Source: Phoronis australis
Lineage: Eukaryota; Phoronida; Phoronidae
Direction of reading: 5' to 3'
NCBI GenBank assembly: GCA_002633005.1
Contig: NMRA01000576.1
Span: 118,339-182,338, forward strand
Length of the DNA stretch: 64,000 nucleotides
In this document: positions 20,396-32,653 of the stretch, in pieces
How positions within the stretch are numbered: the stretch's first letter is position 1
Layout: each line of letters begins with the position of its first letter
Program-made: the position numbers and the translations under genes
The notes under the pieces: model-generated
Told to the model about the DNA's origin: nothing
Seen by the model: the letters and a program-made list of their open reading frames with translations, nothing else
Database searches by the model: none

Positions 20396-22615
20396 TTTAT
20401 TGGGGACAAATAAAACAACAAGAATAATATATATTTTAAGTTGTATTGGGAATTTCAGGGTCACAGCTCTACAAATAAATATTTCACACAAGGAACCAGA
20501 TGGGTTCCTTAATTACAAGAGATAACACACACATTTCCAATACCCAAAGTAGAGTTGAGTATCGGATGCTAAGTGGCACAGGTAAGCATAGTACCAAATG
20601 GGTGCATAATACCAAATGGCCAAATATCATATAAAGTACCAAGTGGGTACACTAAACAGTAAACTGGGCTATTTACAACCTGCAAAGCAGGGTTCCGGAC
20701 AAGCTGAGTGAGCAGACCAGCCGGAGTGACAAAAAGAGATATTGTAAGGAAAGTAGTGTTGTGGCTCAGTATGTACCGAGAGCTGTGACCGGGGTGGAGA
20801 GGAGCAAGCTGCAGTGATGGATGCTCGAGTACAGGTCGGGTCGCTAGCCAATGTCGTCGGTTCTTGCCAGACGTTATCACGCTCCAGGCCTGAAGAAGCT
20901 ACCAGCAGGGACTGCAAAAACAACAATAACCAACAACAGATTTTGTTCGACAAAAGGGGTAGTGTGGGAAATGTATGAATCGGTTGAGTGGAGATGTCGT
21001 GGTACCCAGGGTAGGGAGGGTGGGAGTAGTATAAAATTGGCTAATTAGGAAAACTTTAGAGTGAACGTACTGTAGCTTGCGGCCGGTCCAGCAGGAAGCT
21101 GGAGAGAAAGAACAAACAACGCTAGCACCTGACTTGGTAGGAACTAACTAGAAGTTGGATATGAAGCATGAAGGGTTGTGTAATGTTATTTGCCCAAGTA
21201 ATAGGATTTATGTCAGAGTGCCATAAATCACATTATTGGGGACAAATAAAACAAAAATAATAATGTATATTTTAAGTTGTATTGGGAATTTCAGGGTCAC
21301 AGCTCTATCAATAAATATTTCACAGAAGGAACCAGATGGGTTCCTTAATTACAAGAGATAACACACACATTTCCGATACCCAAAGTACAGTTGAGTATCG
21401 GATGCTAAGTGGCACAGGTTAGCATAGTACCAAATGGGTACATAACACCAAATGGGTATTGGCCGATTGCCTACCAACTGGGTCGAGCAAAACGGCAAAT
21501 TCAATAACAAGTACCAAGTGAGTACAAACTGCCAAATGGGCAAATATCATGTAAAGTACCAAGTGGGTACACTAAACAGCCAACTGGGCTATAACAACCT
21601 GCAAAGCAGGGTTCCGGACAAGCTGAGTGAGCAGACCAGCCGGAGTGATAAAAAGAGATATTGTAAGGAACGTGGTGTTGTGGCTCAGTATGTGCCGAGA
21701 GCTGTGACCGGGGTGGAGAGGAGCAAGCTGCAGTGATGGATGCTTGAGTACAGGTCGGGTCGCTAGCCAATGTCGTCGGTTCTTGCTAGACGGTATCACG
21801 CTCCAGGCCTGACGAAGCTACCAGCAGGGACTGCAAAAACAAAATAACCAACAGCAGATTTTGTTAGAAAAAAAGGGTAGTGTGGGAAAGGTATGAATCG
21901 GTTGAGTGGAGATGTCGTGGTACCCAGGGTAGGGAGGGTGGGAGAAGTATAAAATTGGCTAATTAGGAAAATTTACGAGTGAACGTACTGTTGCTTGCGG
22001 CTGGGCCAACAGGAAGCTGGAGAGAAAGAACAAACAGCGCTACCATCGGACTTGGTAAGAACTAACTAGGAGTTGGATATGAAGCATGAAGGGTTGTGTA
22101 ATGTTATTTGCCCAAATAATAGGAATTGTGTCAGAGTGCCATAAATCTCATTATTGGGGACAAATAAAACAACAATAATAATGTATATTTTAAGTTGTAT
22201 TGGGAATTTCAGGGTCACAGCTCTATCAATAAATATTTCACAGAAGGAACCAGAAGGGTTCCTTAATTACAAGAGATAACACACACATTTCCGATACCCA
22301 AAGTACAGTTGAGTATCGGATGCTAAGTGGCACAGGTTAGCATAGTACCAAATGGGTACATAATATCAAATGGGTATTGGCCGATTGCCTACCAACTGGG
22401 TCGAGCAAAACGGCAAATTCAATAACAAGTACCAAGTGGGTACAAACTGCCAAATGGGCAAATTTCATATAAAGTACCAAGTGGGTTCACTAAACAGCCA
22501 ACTGGGCTATAACAACCTGCAAAGCAGGGTTCCGGACAAGCTGCGTGAGCAGACCAGCCGGAGTGAAAAAAAGAGATATTGTAAGGAACGTGGTGTTGTG
22601 GCAAAGTATTTGCCG
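20396..22615. repeat. Three tandem units of ~0.84-0.92 kb
   Basis: Units start at about 20397, 21232 and 22150 with TTATTGGGGACAAATAAAAC. Unit 1 is 835 bp because it lacks about 83 bp present in the others, the deletion ending in ACCAAATGG words. Unit 2 is 918 bp. Unit 3 breaks off near 22615 where similarity to CAGTATGTGCCGAGAGC is lost. Each unit has a cluster of ACCAARTGGGTAC words, themselves near-palindromes, and a GGAACC...GGTTCC pair. Open frames shared by the units are weak and disrupted between copies, so I treat it as a noncoding satellite-like array. Confidence 0.85.
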
Positions 22616-22914
22616 CATGGGCAGGGTTGTTTATGGATGAACAATCCTGTCCACCGCCTATTAAACTAACCATGGATCTGAATGCCTGGACCCCCACCTT
22701 GCCGCTTGCAGTCTGTACTGGGGTCGCTGGATCTGTGGAATCATACTTATTAATCAATACCAGTTATGCACGCATGGCGTTAGTGTAGGAGTTAGAATTT
22801 CTGTTTTGGGCCAAGTTACAAAATATACACACGGCAATTTAATTTGAAAAAGAATCTGAAGAGAACATATGGACTTGCCCCTTTAACTCTTCATCTGTCA
22901 ACACAATTTTTCAG
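22616..22914. other. Spacer with no supported feature
   Basis: Sequence between the tandem array and the WSC remnants. No exon or repeat recognised. Confidence 0.3.
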
Positions 22915-23030
22915 CATATTTAGATGACGTGGGCAAGTGTTGGAGACCGACATAGAATTGAGCCGCGAAAAAATGTATGAAGGGAAAAGAAATACAAAGT
23001 CATTCTGTCGTTCATTATGTGGAGCACGTG
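22915..23030 (+). pseudogene. Partial duplicate of the adjacent WSC exon
   Basis: Aligns with 23100-23215, sharing TGACGT..ACAAGTG-like, AATACAAAG and TCGTTCATTATGTGGAGCAC. It stops at the end of the first WSC cysteine pair (FCRSLCGA) and contains in-frame stops, so it is a truncated tandem copy just upstream of the fuller exon. Confidence 0.7.
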
Positions 23031-23114
23031 AGCAGTCTCGGGACGTTCTGTGTATTTTTCTGTATGTTAATCGGAAACCCAATAGTTTCAGCGCATAGAA
23101 ATGACGTAAACAAG

Positions 23115-23375
23115 TGCTGCAAACTGGAGACTATTGGAGTGGCAAGATGATGTATGAAAGAAAGAAAAATACAAAGCCATTTTGTCGTTCATTATGTGGA
23201 GCACTAGCCATGAGATATTCGGCTGTAATAGGAGGACAGAAATGCAGGTGCGGTGATGATTTCTTTGGAAAGTCAGAAATTTCTGATGGAGAGTGCAGCG
23301 TTGTTTGCCGCGGGAAATACAGAATAATAGTTGAAGGACATGATCACGGTTTCTTAAAGCACTCTGAACGTTCAG
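23115..23375 (+). pseudogene. Degenerate WSC-domain exon
   Basis: Plus-strand frame with NTKPFCRSLCGALAMRYSAV, GGQKCRCGDDFFGKSE and GECSVVCRGK, matching the WSC pattern (C-x3-C, then C-x-CG, then later cysteines). It ends HSERSG at a donor G|GTACGT (23375/23376) in phase 1. The minus-strand exon at 32653-32369 ends with almost the same peptide (HSERTG) and phase, so the two are paralogues. Here the first cysteine region is out of frame (TGA upstream of about 23110) and the final C-G-G is absent, leaving six of eight cysteines. It is probably a pseudo-exon, although a frame-correcting acceptor (ACAAG|TGC) cannot be excluded. It is convergent with the minus-strand WSC gene. Confidence 0.65.
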
Positions 23376-25734
23376 GTACGTATACTTTGATACGATTGAA
23401 AGTCGTTTCTATTTTTATATTTAACTTCACGAAGTCCAGGTCGCACGCATTGCGCTATCTGCTCATACATCTTAACACGAGTGATTGCTAATGAGACCAT
23501 AACATTTTAACATCACGTGTACCATGACGTGATAGGAAATTACATGTCTCCCTCGCATTGAACACGTGCGTCAACACTAACTGACATAAAAACAAAAGAT
23601 CTGAGTATTCTCAGAATATTCTACTCAAATAAGTGCATATAATCTACTAAATCAAGGTTGAACAAACCTTTGGAATTAAAACCAATATTGTTCACCAAAC
23701 TGATGTCTAAATGCAGAGTTAAAAAATTGGAACTTAATTGATGAGAAAAGTATGCGCATTCAACGCACTTAGTGACCCCATCGAAGCCACAGCTTTCGAA
23801 GTCATTCTGTAACCTAAGTAATGCAGGTCATGAAGCTAAACTAAGCGATTTCTAGTTAAAAGTGGCTCCTCCGAGCCCCGCTGCTTTTAACAGTGCAGTG
23901 GAAATTCCTTGCTGGTCAGCCTTGCCAATAAGTGCGTATGTAATGCCCAAGTTTGGATTTCATGTCGTTCGGGCAAAAACAACGAGTTGTAAATTCAAAC
24001 ACCATGAAGAGTGAAAGAGGTGCCGTTGCCTCTCCGACCCTGATCTTCACTTATTTTTTTAATGTGCTTAGACTTGCTTAAGGGACTTTTAAATCAAACA
24101 TAAACATTAAAGCAGATAAAACGTCAAAGTCAACGGGCTACGGTGAACACTCCTCTGAAGACCCCTTGTGTGAGGAAAACGTTAAGCAGGCACCCAAAGA
24201 CAGCTGGTCCTTTCCAGAAGCTCCTTGACGATGCAGTCTGTCAGACCCGTTTTTCATATATTTTTTGTTCCAATTTGCAAATATACGGCGCCTGAGTTGC
24301 AAACGATATAGTATTCAGCAACTGAAAACTGAGAGAAAGTGTCTAAAAATTAACAGTTTTGTTCCAGATTTTGCGTTTAGGGCGTGGTTGCATGTCGAGA
24401 GATAGTTATACTTTTGCAAATGTGTTAGACTGTACTTCAAACTATATTCCTCAAAGTTTGATGATCGAACCGGCTGAAGACGTCTAGTCGACATTGGCCT
24501 AGTTCTTTCCATGGTTGAGGTCGCTGTTGAAGTAGTTCAGGAGGTGAATACGGAAAACTTTATAACATTGCCGTATTTCACTCGACAGATTCAACGCGCG
24601 TGGGATAGTAATACAAATATTCCATCAAAGATTATAGACAACAGATGCGCAACTCGTGATAGCCATGTTTGCACAATAATTCCAAGGAGTACTTGTGAAT
24701 GCAAAGGATATTTTTATAACTTTTGTGGTTTAGAAAAAATATTAATTTTGGTCGAATTCAAAAATGCGCCTCTGCAACGATTTGACTAGTTGAACCTTTG
24801 CATGTTTAAAATTCAACATTCTAAAGCGAACAGTTCTTCTGGGAAGAGTTGAGTGGCCCTTAAAAGGACCGTTGGTTGTAGTGTGCATGAGCCTTAGGTA
24901 TAGCGTGAAATGGTTCTTAAAAGACCCGTTGAATAATTCAACATACATCGCACAATATACCGTGCTCACTCAAGCACTGAAGGTCCTCTTCAGGCATGAC
25001 CGGGTGAAAACAGTCGAGATGACAATGACAGTTATACATGTAACACCTTAAACACATATTACCGTTCACCAACGTTGTAACGAACACTGCCTAGTTCAGT
25101 TCTTTTTCCCTTGTCCACAAATAATTCTGTACTGTAGGGAAAAATGAAAGACAACACAACGAATAAAATTTCGAAAATCATCTCCTAATTCGTACGATAC
25201 CATGTTGCTGTCACCAGACTGATATTTTTCTCCAACGTCCATGTAGAAAATCGACTTTGCAAGTGATGGTAACTTGTTTAAGCTCTCGTCCTTTTTACCC
25301 ATTTTTAATAAAGGGGTGTACTGTTTTTGTCTCATGTTGATAGTGCAAACTTTTTGTTTTACAATGTATTAATCGTTATAAATGCATATATATGAACTGG
25401 CCTCATTGAGATACTCAGCAAATAAATTTACTATAACACATTTTAATGTGTCTGTTACTGCTCTTATATTTTCAAAACTTTTATAGGTTTTAAAAATATC
25501 GGAACAGTAGGAGACTCCCTGAACATCAGGATTGTTTTCGAAAGGTTTGCGCCATTGGTGATCAGATTGGTTTAGTCGCTTGCGGCGGGAAATGATAAAC
25601 CCAGTTATTGTCCGCGTGTGCACCGTACCAATGCTTTGTATCTTATTTTTATTTGTATAATCTGTTGATACAGTAAATTTCCTTATTGGTGCCCATCCTA
25701 ATTTGACACGACTTAAGCTTCTTGGGTTCTACCA
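23376..25734. other. No supported gene
   Basis: A plus-strand frame near 24511-24730 contains a Cys-bearing segment (CTIIPRSTCECKGYFYNFCG) but lacks good splice sites. Otherwise noncoding. Confidence 0.3.
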
Positions 25735-26630
25735 CATTGGGTCTGCCATAGTTCATGCGCACACCCAGCCTTCAAAATCGGGGGCTTGAAATCCTGAAGT
25801 TATGGACCTTTTGCTAACAAAAGAGCGGGCGGGCTAAACAAAAAAACAAAAAAACGAGATCGCCAATGTGAATTGCGCGTTTGCGCTTATTTACTGGACT
25901 TTTGTCCCATTTCCTCGGACATTTTGTCTCTCAGGGGCGGACCTTTTTGCCTACTTCACCAAATGGGGGCTCCCACGAGCCCTCCGAGCCCTCCCCCCGC
26001 GGGGGAGCGCGCATGACGTGGTGCTTACTCGAATGAGTTTCATTTTAGTGGCTCTTTCCTATTGTGTAGGTGAAGTAAATTAACAAAGTGGATGATTATC
26101 ATCACTGGTATTTCATCATTAGTATTTTGTCGGGTTCTCAAGTTTTCGAGGCTAGGGATTGTCACATCTGTAAGGTAGACGTGTTTCAGTGAACTTCCGT
26201 GTTCATGGCGTTATTTATACCCGACCAAACGCGTTTAAACCAGGAGCTGCATTGGGTGAAATTTGTGTAGACGTGTCATGCGCGCACCCAGCCTCTATTA
26301 TGGGGGCTCGAATCTCTGGCAAATTGGACCTTTTGGTAGTAAAAAAGCGTGAGACTGAAAATAAAAACGGGGTACTGTGGTGGACATTCGTATCTTTCTC
26401 TAGGACTTTCCCCCTGGGTGCGCGCATGAGTTTTTCTGCGTTGCTAGTTTTTATAAAGGTGGGCCTGTCTGTAGCCAGCTACGGTAAATTCATGGACGAT
26501 TACGTGCGAGGTTGCGTTAGCAGAACTGATCCAATATTTCAGAAGGACCATTCTTAGTATCCGTTACGCACTGGGTCGTTTTGTTACATTAGGAGTAGGA
26601 TTTTTTTCTCTTATGTAGGGGTGGTGTAGA
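25735..26630 (+). repeat. Two diverged tandem copies of a ~400-bp unit
   Basis: 25735-26080 and 26250-26630 share CATGCGC.CACCCAGCCT, GGGGGCT, TGGACCTTTT, GGACTTT..CCC and GCGCATGA in the same order. The copies are diverged and only partly alignable. No coding function is recognised. Confidence 0.5.
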
Positions 26631-27824
26631 ACTTTACAAAACCGGTTGAGGATTTATGTTTTTGTCACAAATGTTCAATTAAAAGGCGAAAGGTTGGAAA
26701 TGCTTTTGAAATAGTAGGAATTACGGCAGATTTAAAAAAAAAACATTTGTCTGCTTACATAAATGTAACATTGAAGCGTAAAAACAACCTTCATATCCCT
26801 TGATATCCCCGTTCCATATTTGCAAAGAAGTTGAAACTCGGGTTAGTTGTCTGTATTTTCATAGACTGCCACGTATTTGGCTAAGATGGTTCAGGTTTTG
26901 TGCGGCATACAGTCGACATTAATAAATGAATATGTAACCTTCTGTTGATTTGCGAGATAGATTTTGACTTGTCCAGTTTATTTCTGAAGTAATAATGCAA
27001 TTTTTATTGATGTTAAAGGTTTTACTAGCGTTCTATTTATGGTACACGAATGTGAATTTGTTGAAATCGTGATCCAAATCCTGGACAATTGTGTGCATTT
27101 TGTTGAGATCAACCGCCTGATCAGGGCCAGCGAAGAGGAATTTGGTTAATTCTCTCCCTAGACTATGGCTGAAATTCCTCGTAAGGACAAGAGTTCACGA
27201 GTCACTAACTTTGAAAGAAATTTAGCGAGAAGTCAAGAAGTTTACCAGATAGTTTTCATATAAACGGAGAAAAGAAAAAAGGATTTGTGAAGACAGGATT
27301 AAGTAGTAGGCCTACCAGAGCCTCTTAAAAACATTCATCTTCGAAGTGCCTTGGACAAATGTACAATGTTTTATTGGTGAAACAACTGCCATTCACGTTG
27401 ACACAAGAAGTGAGCTTTTGTCCCAAAGCCGGTTATGGGGTCTTCGGATGGCATGGAAGCTAATACTTCTGCCTTTTGCCGAACAACCGGCCACACAGCA
27501 GCCGACCATGATTAGGAGACGACGTTTTTGCCGGAAATTGCACCAGAAAATTTAGTCAGGTGTGGCCAGTGAAGAATGACGTAACGGCTTATGCGTAAAA
27601 TCACATATTTCGTCCATTGGAAGTATACGGAGCTGGCGGTCCTTGTACTATAGTCTATGATTTCACTAATATTGAACTACAAACAAAACATCCCAAATCA
27701 GAGAGAGTTCTGCTAGAACGCGTCATCATGAACGTGATGCTAAATATCGCGTATGTGACACTAACACTTGAACATTTGAGATAAGCCTTTTTCAATACCA
27801 GCTTCCTTGAATTCCATGAGTTAT
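26631..27824. other. No supported gene
   Basis: Noncoding sequence 3' of the minus-strand WSC gene. I did not find an unambiguous polyadenylation signal. Confidence 0.3.
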
Positions 27825-28147
27825 CTACAGTGCAGGAGGAGGAATTATGTACATGTGATCTTCAGCCCCACAAAGCTGTGTAACATTTCCTGTGCATGGT
27901 GTGCTACAATGTTCGTCGTCTCTGAGATATACCCCGTGCATTTTGAACATGTCACCGCACCAACATTCAAAACCACTCTTGACGCCTGCTATTTTGTAAC
28001 CTCTACTCGTGCATCCTTGTTGACAAACACCGTGGCTCATATGGGCGGCAGTTCCAAAACTCACTTTTCGATGGGTTTTAGACAGCAATGGAAATGTGCG
28101 TTTAATTTTATAACAGCCAGCTGCAATTTGTAAACCCTGGTCAAGAT
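27825..28147 (-). CDS. WSC-domain exon, probably the 3'-terminal coding exon
   Basis: The minus-strand exon starts after an acceptor TATTTCAG (AG at 28149-28148) in phase 1 and stays open to a TAG at 27827-27825. It encodes one complete WSC domain with eight cysteines: AAGCYKIKR, GVCQQGC (C-x3-C), VKSGFECWCGDMF (C-x-CG), DEHCSTPCTG and QLCG. The C-terminus is IIPPPAL. WSC domains are carbohydrate-binding, disulphide-rich modules of secreted or membrane proteins (yeast Wsc sensors, polycystin-1, kremen, xylosyltransferase). The same strand and entry phase as the exons at 32.4 and 35.3 kb suggest one gene whose 3' end is here. A weak alternative donor (CT|GTAGAT) overlaps the stop. Confidence 0.8.
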
Positions 28148-30385
28148 CTGAAATATAAACGAGATGGTTCAGATTTTTACGACCACCCGTTTTTCTTGTT
28201 CACATTTACCTGTAATTGTCTCGTCTTACCTGGCAATATCAACTATTCGAAAATTGTCCTGAAAGTTTGACCCACAACTTTCATTATGTCGCAAACGTCT
28301 AAGCACAAACAATTTTGGTCTATGTGAAGATATTGTTTGAATAGTGAGCTGACCTGCATATTCAAGTGTTTAACAAACATGTAAAGCTTTGTGGCTATAC
28401 TGGGACTTTCGTTTTTTGACCCTCCTCAGGCATCTTACTTTACCCTTGACTGTTTGCAAAAACATGCACCTGACTTTTATCATTGAAATCAGGTCCTTAA
28501 GTTAAATGTCAGTTACTATCGTGATAACTAGGACCCGGGTATTAACGGTTTAGGATGCTGCCACGTGTCCCATGTCTAGAAAGTTTTTTTTATTAAACAT
28601 GGTCAAATTTGTCACGATGGTACATTTTAAGGGTATATCCGGGCGTTCACTAGAGGCAGTTTTAGTAATTTGAGTATTTTGCTGGTTTTCCAATTCTCCT
28701 GTCAAAAAAATATGAACCAAATCGGTGCTTCCAGGATTGATATCCTGGTCGACTACTGGTACTATATCCCAACACATGAGAAAGCTGTGTACCGTTCTCT
28801 TCCATTAATGAAACGCTTTTGACAAAAGCTGTGCCACCTAATAGCCAATAAAGATCCGTATAATTTTAAGTACGTCGTTTGCGGTGATGTCGCGTCTTCC
28901 TTTCAAGGTGTCGTGTGGTTCCTTTAACGTTTACTAGTCACGCTGCTACATTGTACGCCTTTGCGTAACAGTACACAATAGGACTTCAATTCACGAAGTG
29001 TGTCAAAGGATACCGATCTGTACAATTCATGACATTTGGAAAATGATTATGCATATAAATCACTGCAAAATTCTTTAAAATGATGAACGAACACAGATGG
29101 CCAACTTTATCAATATACGATCGCAAAAAGTAGCCATCTCTCAGTCTCACTTAACGTTGCACAAAAATTGGTGAATATTATGATTCATCCAGGAACACGC
29201 ATTTGACGATATATGAATATTCCAACAGGATTTACCTAGTTAACGTTTAAGTTGCAGAATTACAACTTTCCCCTTCTACGAAAGATGATTTATTGTTGGC
29301 ATGAGATGTAACTGCCTTTCCTGTAAAGGTCTTCTGGAAAGAACCATCTTGGTTAATGTCAGAGTGGAGTGTACTTCGCCAGTATTTAGGTGGGTTGAGT
29401 TAGGATTGTTCTATAGCCCCTAGACCCCCACACCCTCGGACACCCTTGACCTACGACCCCCTGCACCCACAATCCACTCGACCCACGACCTGCGCCCATA
29501 GATGTACAGTAGTTTTGTGATTTTTACAGTTTTATTATTTCATTACGTCGCTGAGTGACTTTTCCGTAAGACTTCACGGCACTAATCTGCAATGGCTGAT
29601 GTGGTCAAAACAGGAACTTGCGTAAAACATGACCAAAAAGGGCAGATTGTGAATAACACTCTTTCACAGTTCTACGAAATGTAATACTGTAAAATAATGT
29701 TTTACGTGGTTTCTCATTGGTTAAAAAGAGAATGACGCCCATTTTTTCGTTTTTTACCGTCGTAATTGGTCTATATTCACATCACATCGCATACGATCGA
29801 TCTTGCCTCGCCGAGAGGTGTGGCGTAAACCTGTGAGGAAGGTGAGTACACAACGTATGTATGTCAGCGGTTCTTTAGTTGAGTAGGTGCCGCGACGGTG
29901 TAGAGTAATGTTCCCGCTTGTACGAAACATGAAGCTGAGGGGAACGCAGGTTTGTCGCTTTTATTGCTGATCCCGATAAACCTGATGCTTCCAAAATGAT
30001 TCGCAGCAGCACAGAATGAAATGCACGCCGTTAATACCAAGTACGAGGCCGTGATATAACTATGTGTCTGTTTTAAAATGAGTTATGATCACTTTAACAA
30101 ATGTTAGATAAAACGGAAACAAAGTGCCTGGAAAGACTGTCTCAGTAGATACAACTTGTAATGAATATTTTGTGAGAGCTGATTATTTGAGAAACCAACA
30201 ATGAAAAAATCATTCTGCCCTACCGGCAGGTGTGGCCTTGTGATCACATGCTATTTCGGTGTTTGCGTGTAGAAAGCTGATTGTGAAACCATAACTCGAT
30301 TTATATGCTGTAGTCAGACGTTATTGGCATCTAGTCTTAGATATGTATACATGTACATTAATCGAATCATTGCCATTGCTTACGT
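28148..30385. other. Probable intron with one orphan ORF and a C-rich tract
   Basis: A minus-strand ATG frame 28777-28550 (75 codons, MCWDIVPVVDQDINPG at its start, NLTMF sequon) has protein-like composition but no clear splice sites. 29420-29495 is C-rich and G-poor on the plus strand. 29760-29845 has a GC-richer patch ending GGAAG|GTGAGT on the plus strand, which could be an untranslated first exon. Confidence 0.3.
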
Positions 30386-30757
30386 TTTACCCGTAAAGTT
30401 CTGTTGAATGAGTAGCTGGCTTTGCGGCCCCAGCGGGTAAGTAGATTGGCATTTTTTCTGCGTTTTAATAAAATGTTCACGCCCTTGTGAATTCTTTGGG
30501 TCACTAGTCAGGTCTTCTCGTGACTGGGAGGTTAATTTTGAATTTTGGAAGCCGAATGACTTGGGTTGGTTTATGTTCGTGATTTCTTCAGTCCGGCCAA
30601 CGCCTGCGTGGCGAATCGGGCTCCGAGTCACTCTGTGTTTAGAACTGAAAAAAATCGTAAGGGTAACATTGAAATAGACGCCTATGCTCTCCTGTGGGTA
30701 TTTCACACAGATCGAAACTTCCCGCACTTGACTTCGATAAGTTGGCCTACCGAACAT
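30386..30757 (-). CDS. Hypothetical ORF or exon within the WSC gene region
   Basis: An ATG at 30757 on the minus strand opens 125 codons, GC-richer than the flanks. It reads MFGRPTYRSQVREVS at the start and includes SIGVYFNVTLTIFFSS, GRTEEITNINQPKSFG and LGPQSQLLIQQNFTG. A donor-like AAAAC|GTAAGC lies at 30387/30386, just before the stop, and a TAG that could be an acceptor (GCTGTAG) precedes the ATG. I recognise no domain and see no cysteine pattern. It could be a spacer exon of the surrounding minus-strand WSC gene, a short separate protein, or chance. Confidence 0.22.
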
Positions 30758-32368
30758 TGTTGGCTACAGCACTTTAAAATTTTCTATAAATCCGCAATAG
30801 CGAAATAAGGAAAATCGTTTGTTTGAAAACTCCATACAATCTTACATGTAAAAGAGGGTTTTGCATCGAAGTTTGATGATTTATCTGCGTAAAGCAATGA
30901 AGCCAAGTGATAAGCCGACACCACTAAGCGTGTTGTGTAAGACTGTGTTTGACGTAATGACGCCAGTGTTTGATTCCAGCACCTCCGTCTTGTGTCAAGT
31001 GAAAGAACTGAACTGTTATCGAGCAGAAATACTCTGACTAAATTCATAAAAATACATTGTTTTTGGGGCATTATCCTATAATAATTGAATCCAACATCCT
31101 AACCTTCAGTCATTCTCATTGTTTGAATTCTGGGAAGCCCTTTCAATTTACTGTTTGCATGTTGAGCAACCGCCTTTGGCTGTAGAAGTTGCAATTTATT
31201 AAAATGGGCATTGATTGAAGTATACAAAATCAGATGAACTCCCGTCCAATGGCTTAGGATCAAATGCATGTAGGTAAAGCGCAATAAGGAGTGTAAAGGT
31301 GGTGGCGAAGTGATCGGTCTAATTTCACCAAAGGCATATGAATTTCACTAGTCAACATTGGTGGTTGTGACAGAGCGTAATTGTGAATGTTTTAGCGTTG
31401 TCACAGAAATGGTCCACGAGCGCCTATGGATGACCCTGTTCTACTAAATTTACATGTGGTCAGATGTTACGTTAACGTGTACTGCATACATAAAATTTTA
31501 CATTTTTATTTTTTGGATTCTGTCGTATACTTGTTCACAATATAACGCATGTAACTTCGAGATACTTAATTGTTTGTCTTTAAACTGCATTTACAGAAGA
31601 AATTATGCATTCGTAGGTTCCTCGAACTTTTCCACATTTACCTTCTATCTGTCATTTACTGAAAAACAGACTAGACGTTTACACCCTGCAGGTAACGACA
31701 CTTGCAACGTTAGTAGACCTTTCTTGCTTGGTTGTTTTTCCTGATTTTGGGTTACAAACGTGCCGCATCGACCCTTGTATTGCAAAAATTACGCACGGTT
31801 TTCTTAATAGCAGCCTGGCCCAGCGAAACAGAATGTGAGTCGATATCCTGACTGAGCCAAATCCGACTTAAGGTATCGTACTTACAATACGTGGAGTTGT
31901 CGTTGGTTGAGGAGGATCGAAAGACTCTTGCGTTGAAGGGGTCTAGGGGTGACAAGGTGGATGGGTTTTAGAACGATCCGTTGAATCGTGCTTAACCATG
32001 TTGATTAAAGGAGGTATTTTAGCCGAGATCCAAAAAGCATATTTTACACAACGTTCAAGCGAGTTGTTATTTCCGTCGGCGAATATAACATTTTCAGTAT
32101 AAGATTTGGTGCCCAACGTAGATTCACCGAAAATACGGGAAGACCTTTCAGCGCCAATGGACCACCTTCTGTTGAAGGGGGCAGTTGTCATCCCCGGAAC
32201 GCTACTTTGCAACTAAGCACGTCCTGTTGAAATATTCATAATTTGTCTCATGGCTTTGAAGGGAAATGATAGAATGTGTTTTTTTTTTGCACAAATTAAC
32301 ACAACCGGTCAAGAAACCAAAATGAGTGAGACATCAATTTTCATTGTAATAAAATTACCAGTACCAAC
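30758..32368. other. Probable intron with unassigned minus-strand ORFs
   Basis: A frame at 32212-31943 (SIGAERSSRIFGESTLG, TENVIFADGNNNSLERC) and a second frame ending at a strong donor T|GTAAGTACG near 31884 look protein-like, but they lie in different frames with no convincing acceptor. They may be a broken exon. Nothing else is recognised. Confidence 0.25.
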
Positions 32369-32653
32369 CTGTTCTTTCGGAATGCATGACGAACATGCTC
32401 ATGCGCCCGCCGCACTTTTCATATGAGCTGCCGGAACACAAAAGTGTGCATGTGTCCGCTGGAGTCATCCCAACCCTGAAAAATTCGCCGCACCAGCACT
32501 CATTCCCATTCTGGATAGCAGCAAACCTTTTACGAAAAGCTCCGCACAAAGCTCGGCAATACACCGGGGTTAATTTATGACCTTTGTAAACCAGTGTACT
32601 TATTTCAGGATAGTGATTTGCTGTCCAGCACTGATTCACCTGTTTTGAATGAC
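32369..32653 (-). CDS. WSC-domain exon, symmetric phase 1-1
   Basis: Acceptor TTTTTCCAG precedes 32653 and donor G|GTTGGT follows 32369. The exon is 285 bases, exactly 94 codons plus split codons in phase 1 at both ends, so it can be duplicated or skipped without frame change. It encodes a full WSC domain with eight cysteines: VNQCWTANHY, VYCRALCGAF, AAIQNGNECWCGEFF, ADTCTLLCSG and EKCGG, ending HSERTG. Role: extracellular carbohydrate-binding module. The ending matches the decayed plus-strand exon at 23.1-23.4 kb closely. It is the middle exon of the three found on this strand. The identity of the whole protein (polycystin-like, kremen-like or lineage-specific) cannot be decided from WSC domains alone. 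Confidence 0.85.

Noticed and set aside
20569-22757. Frames of 90-112 codons on both strands in the tandem array
   Set aside because: They follow the noncoding repeat unit, appear on both strands, and are disrupted between copies.
24511-24789. Cys-bearing plus-strand frame as a further WSC exon
   Set aside because: The cysteine spacing does not fit WSC (no C-x-CG with flanking pairs) and splice sites are weak.
29800-29830. CTCGCCGAGAGG word shared with the 59.78-kb hairpin array
   Set aside because: A single 12-base match without AT palindromes beside it; probably chance.
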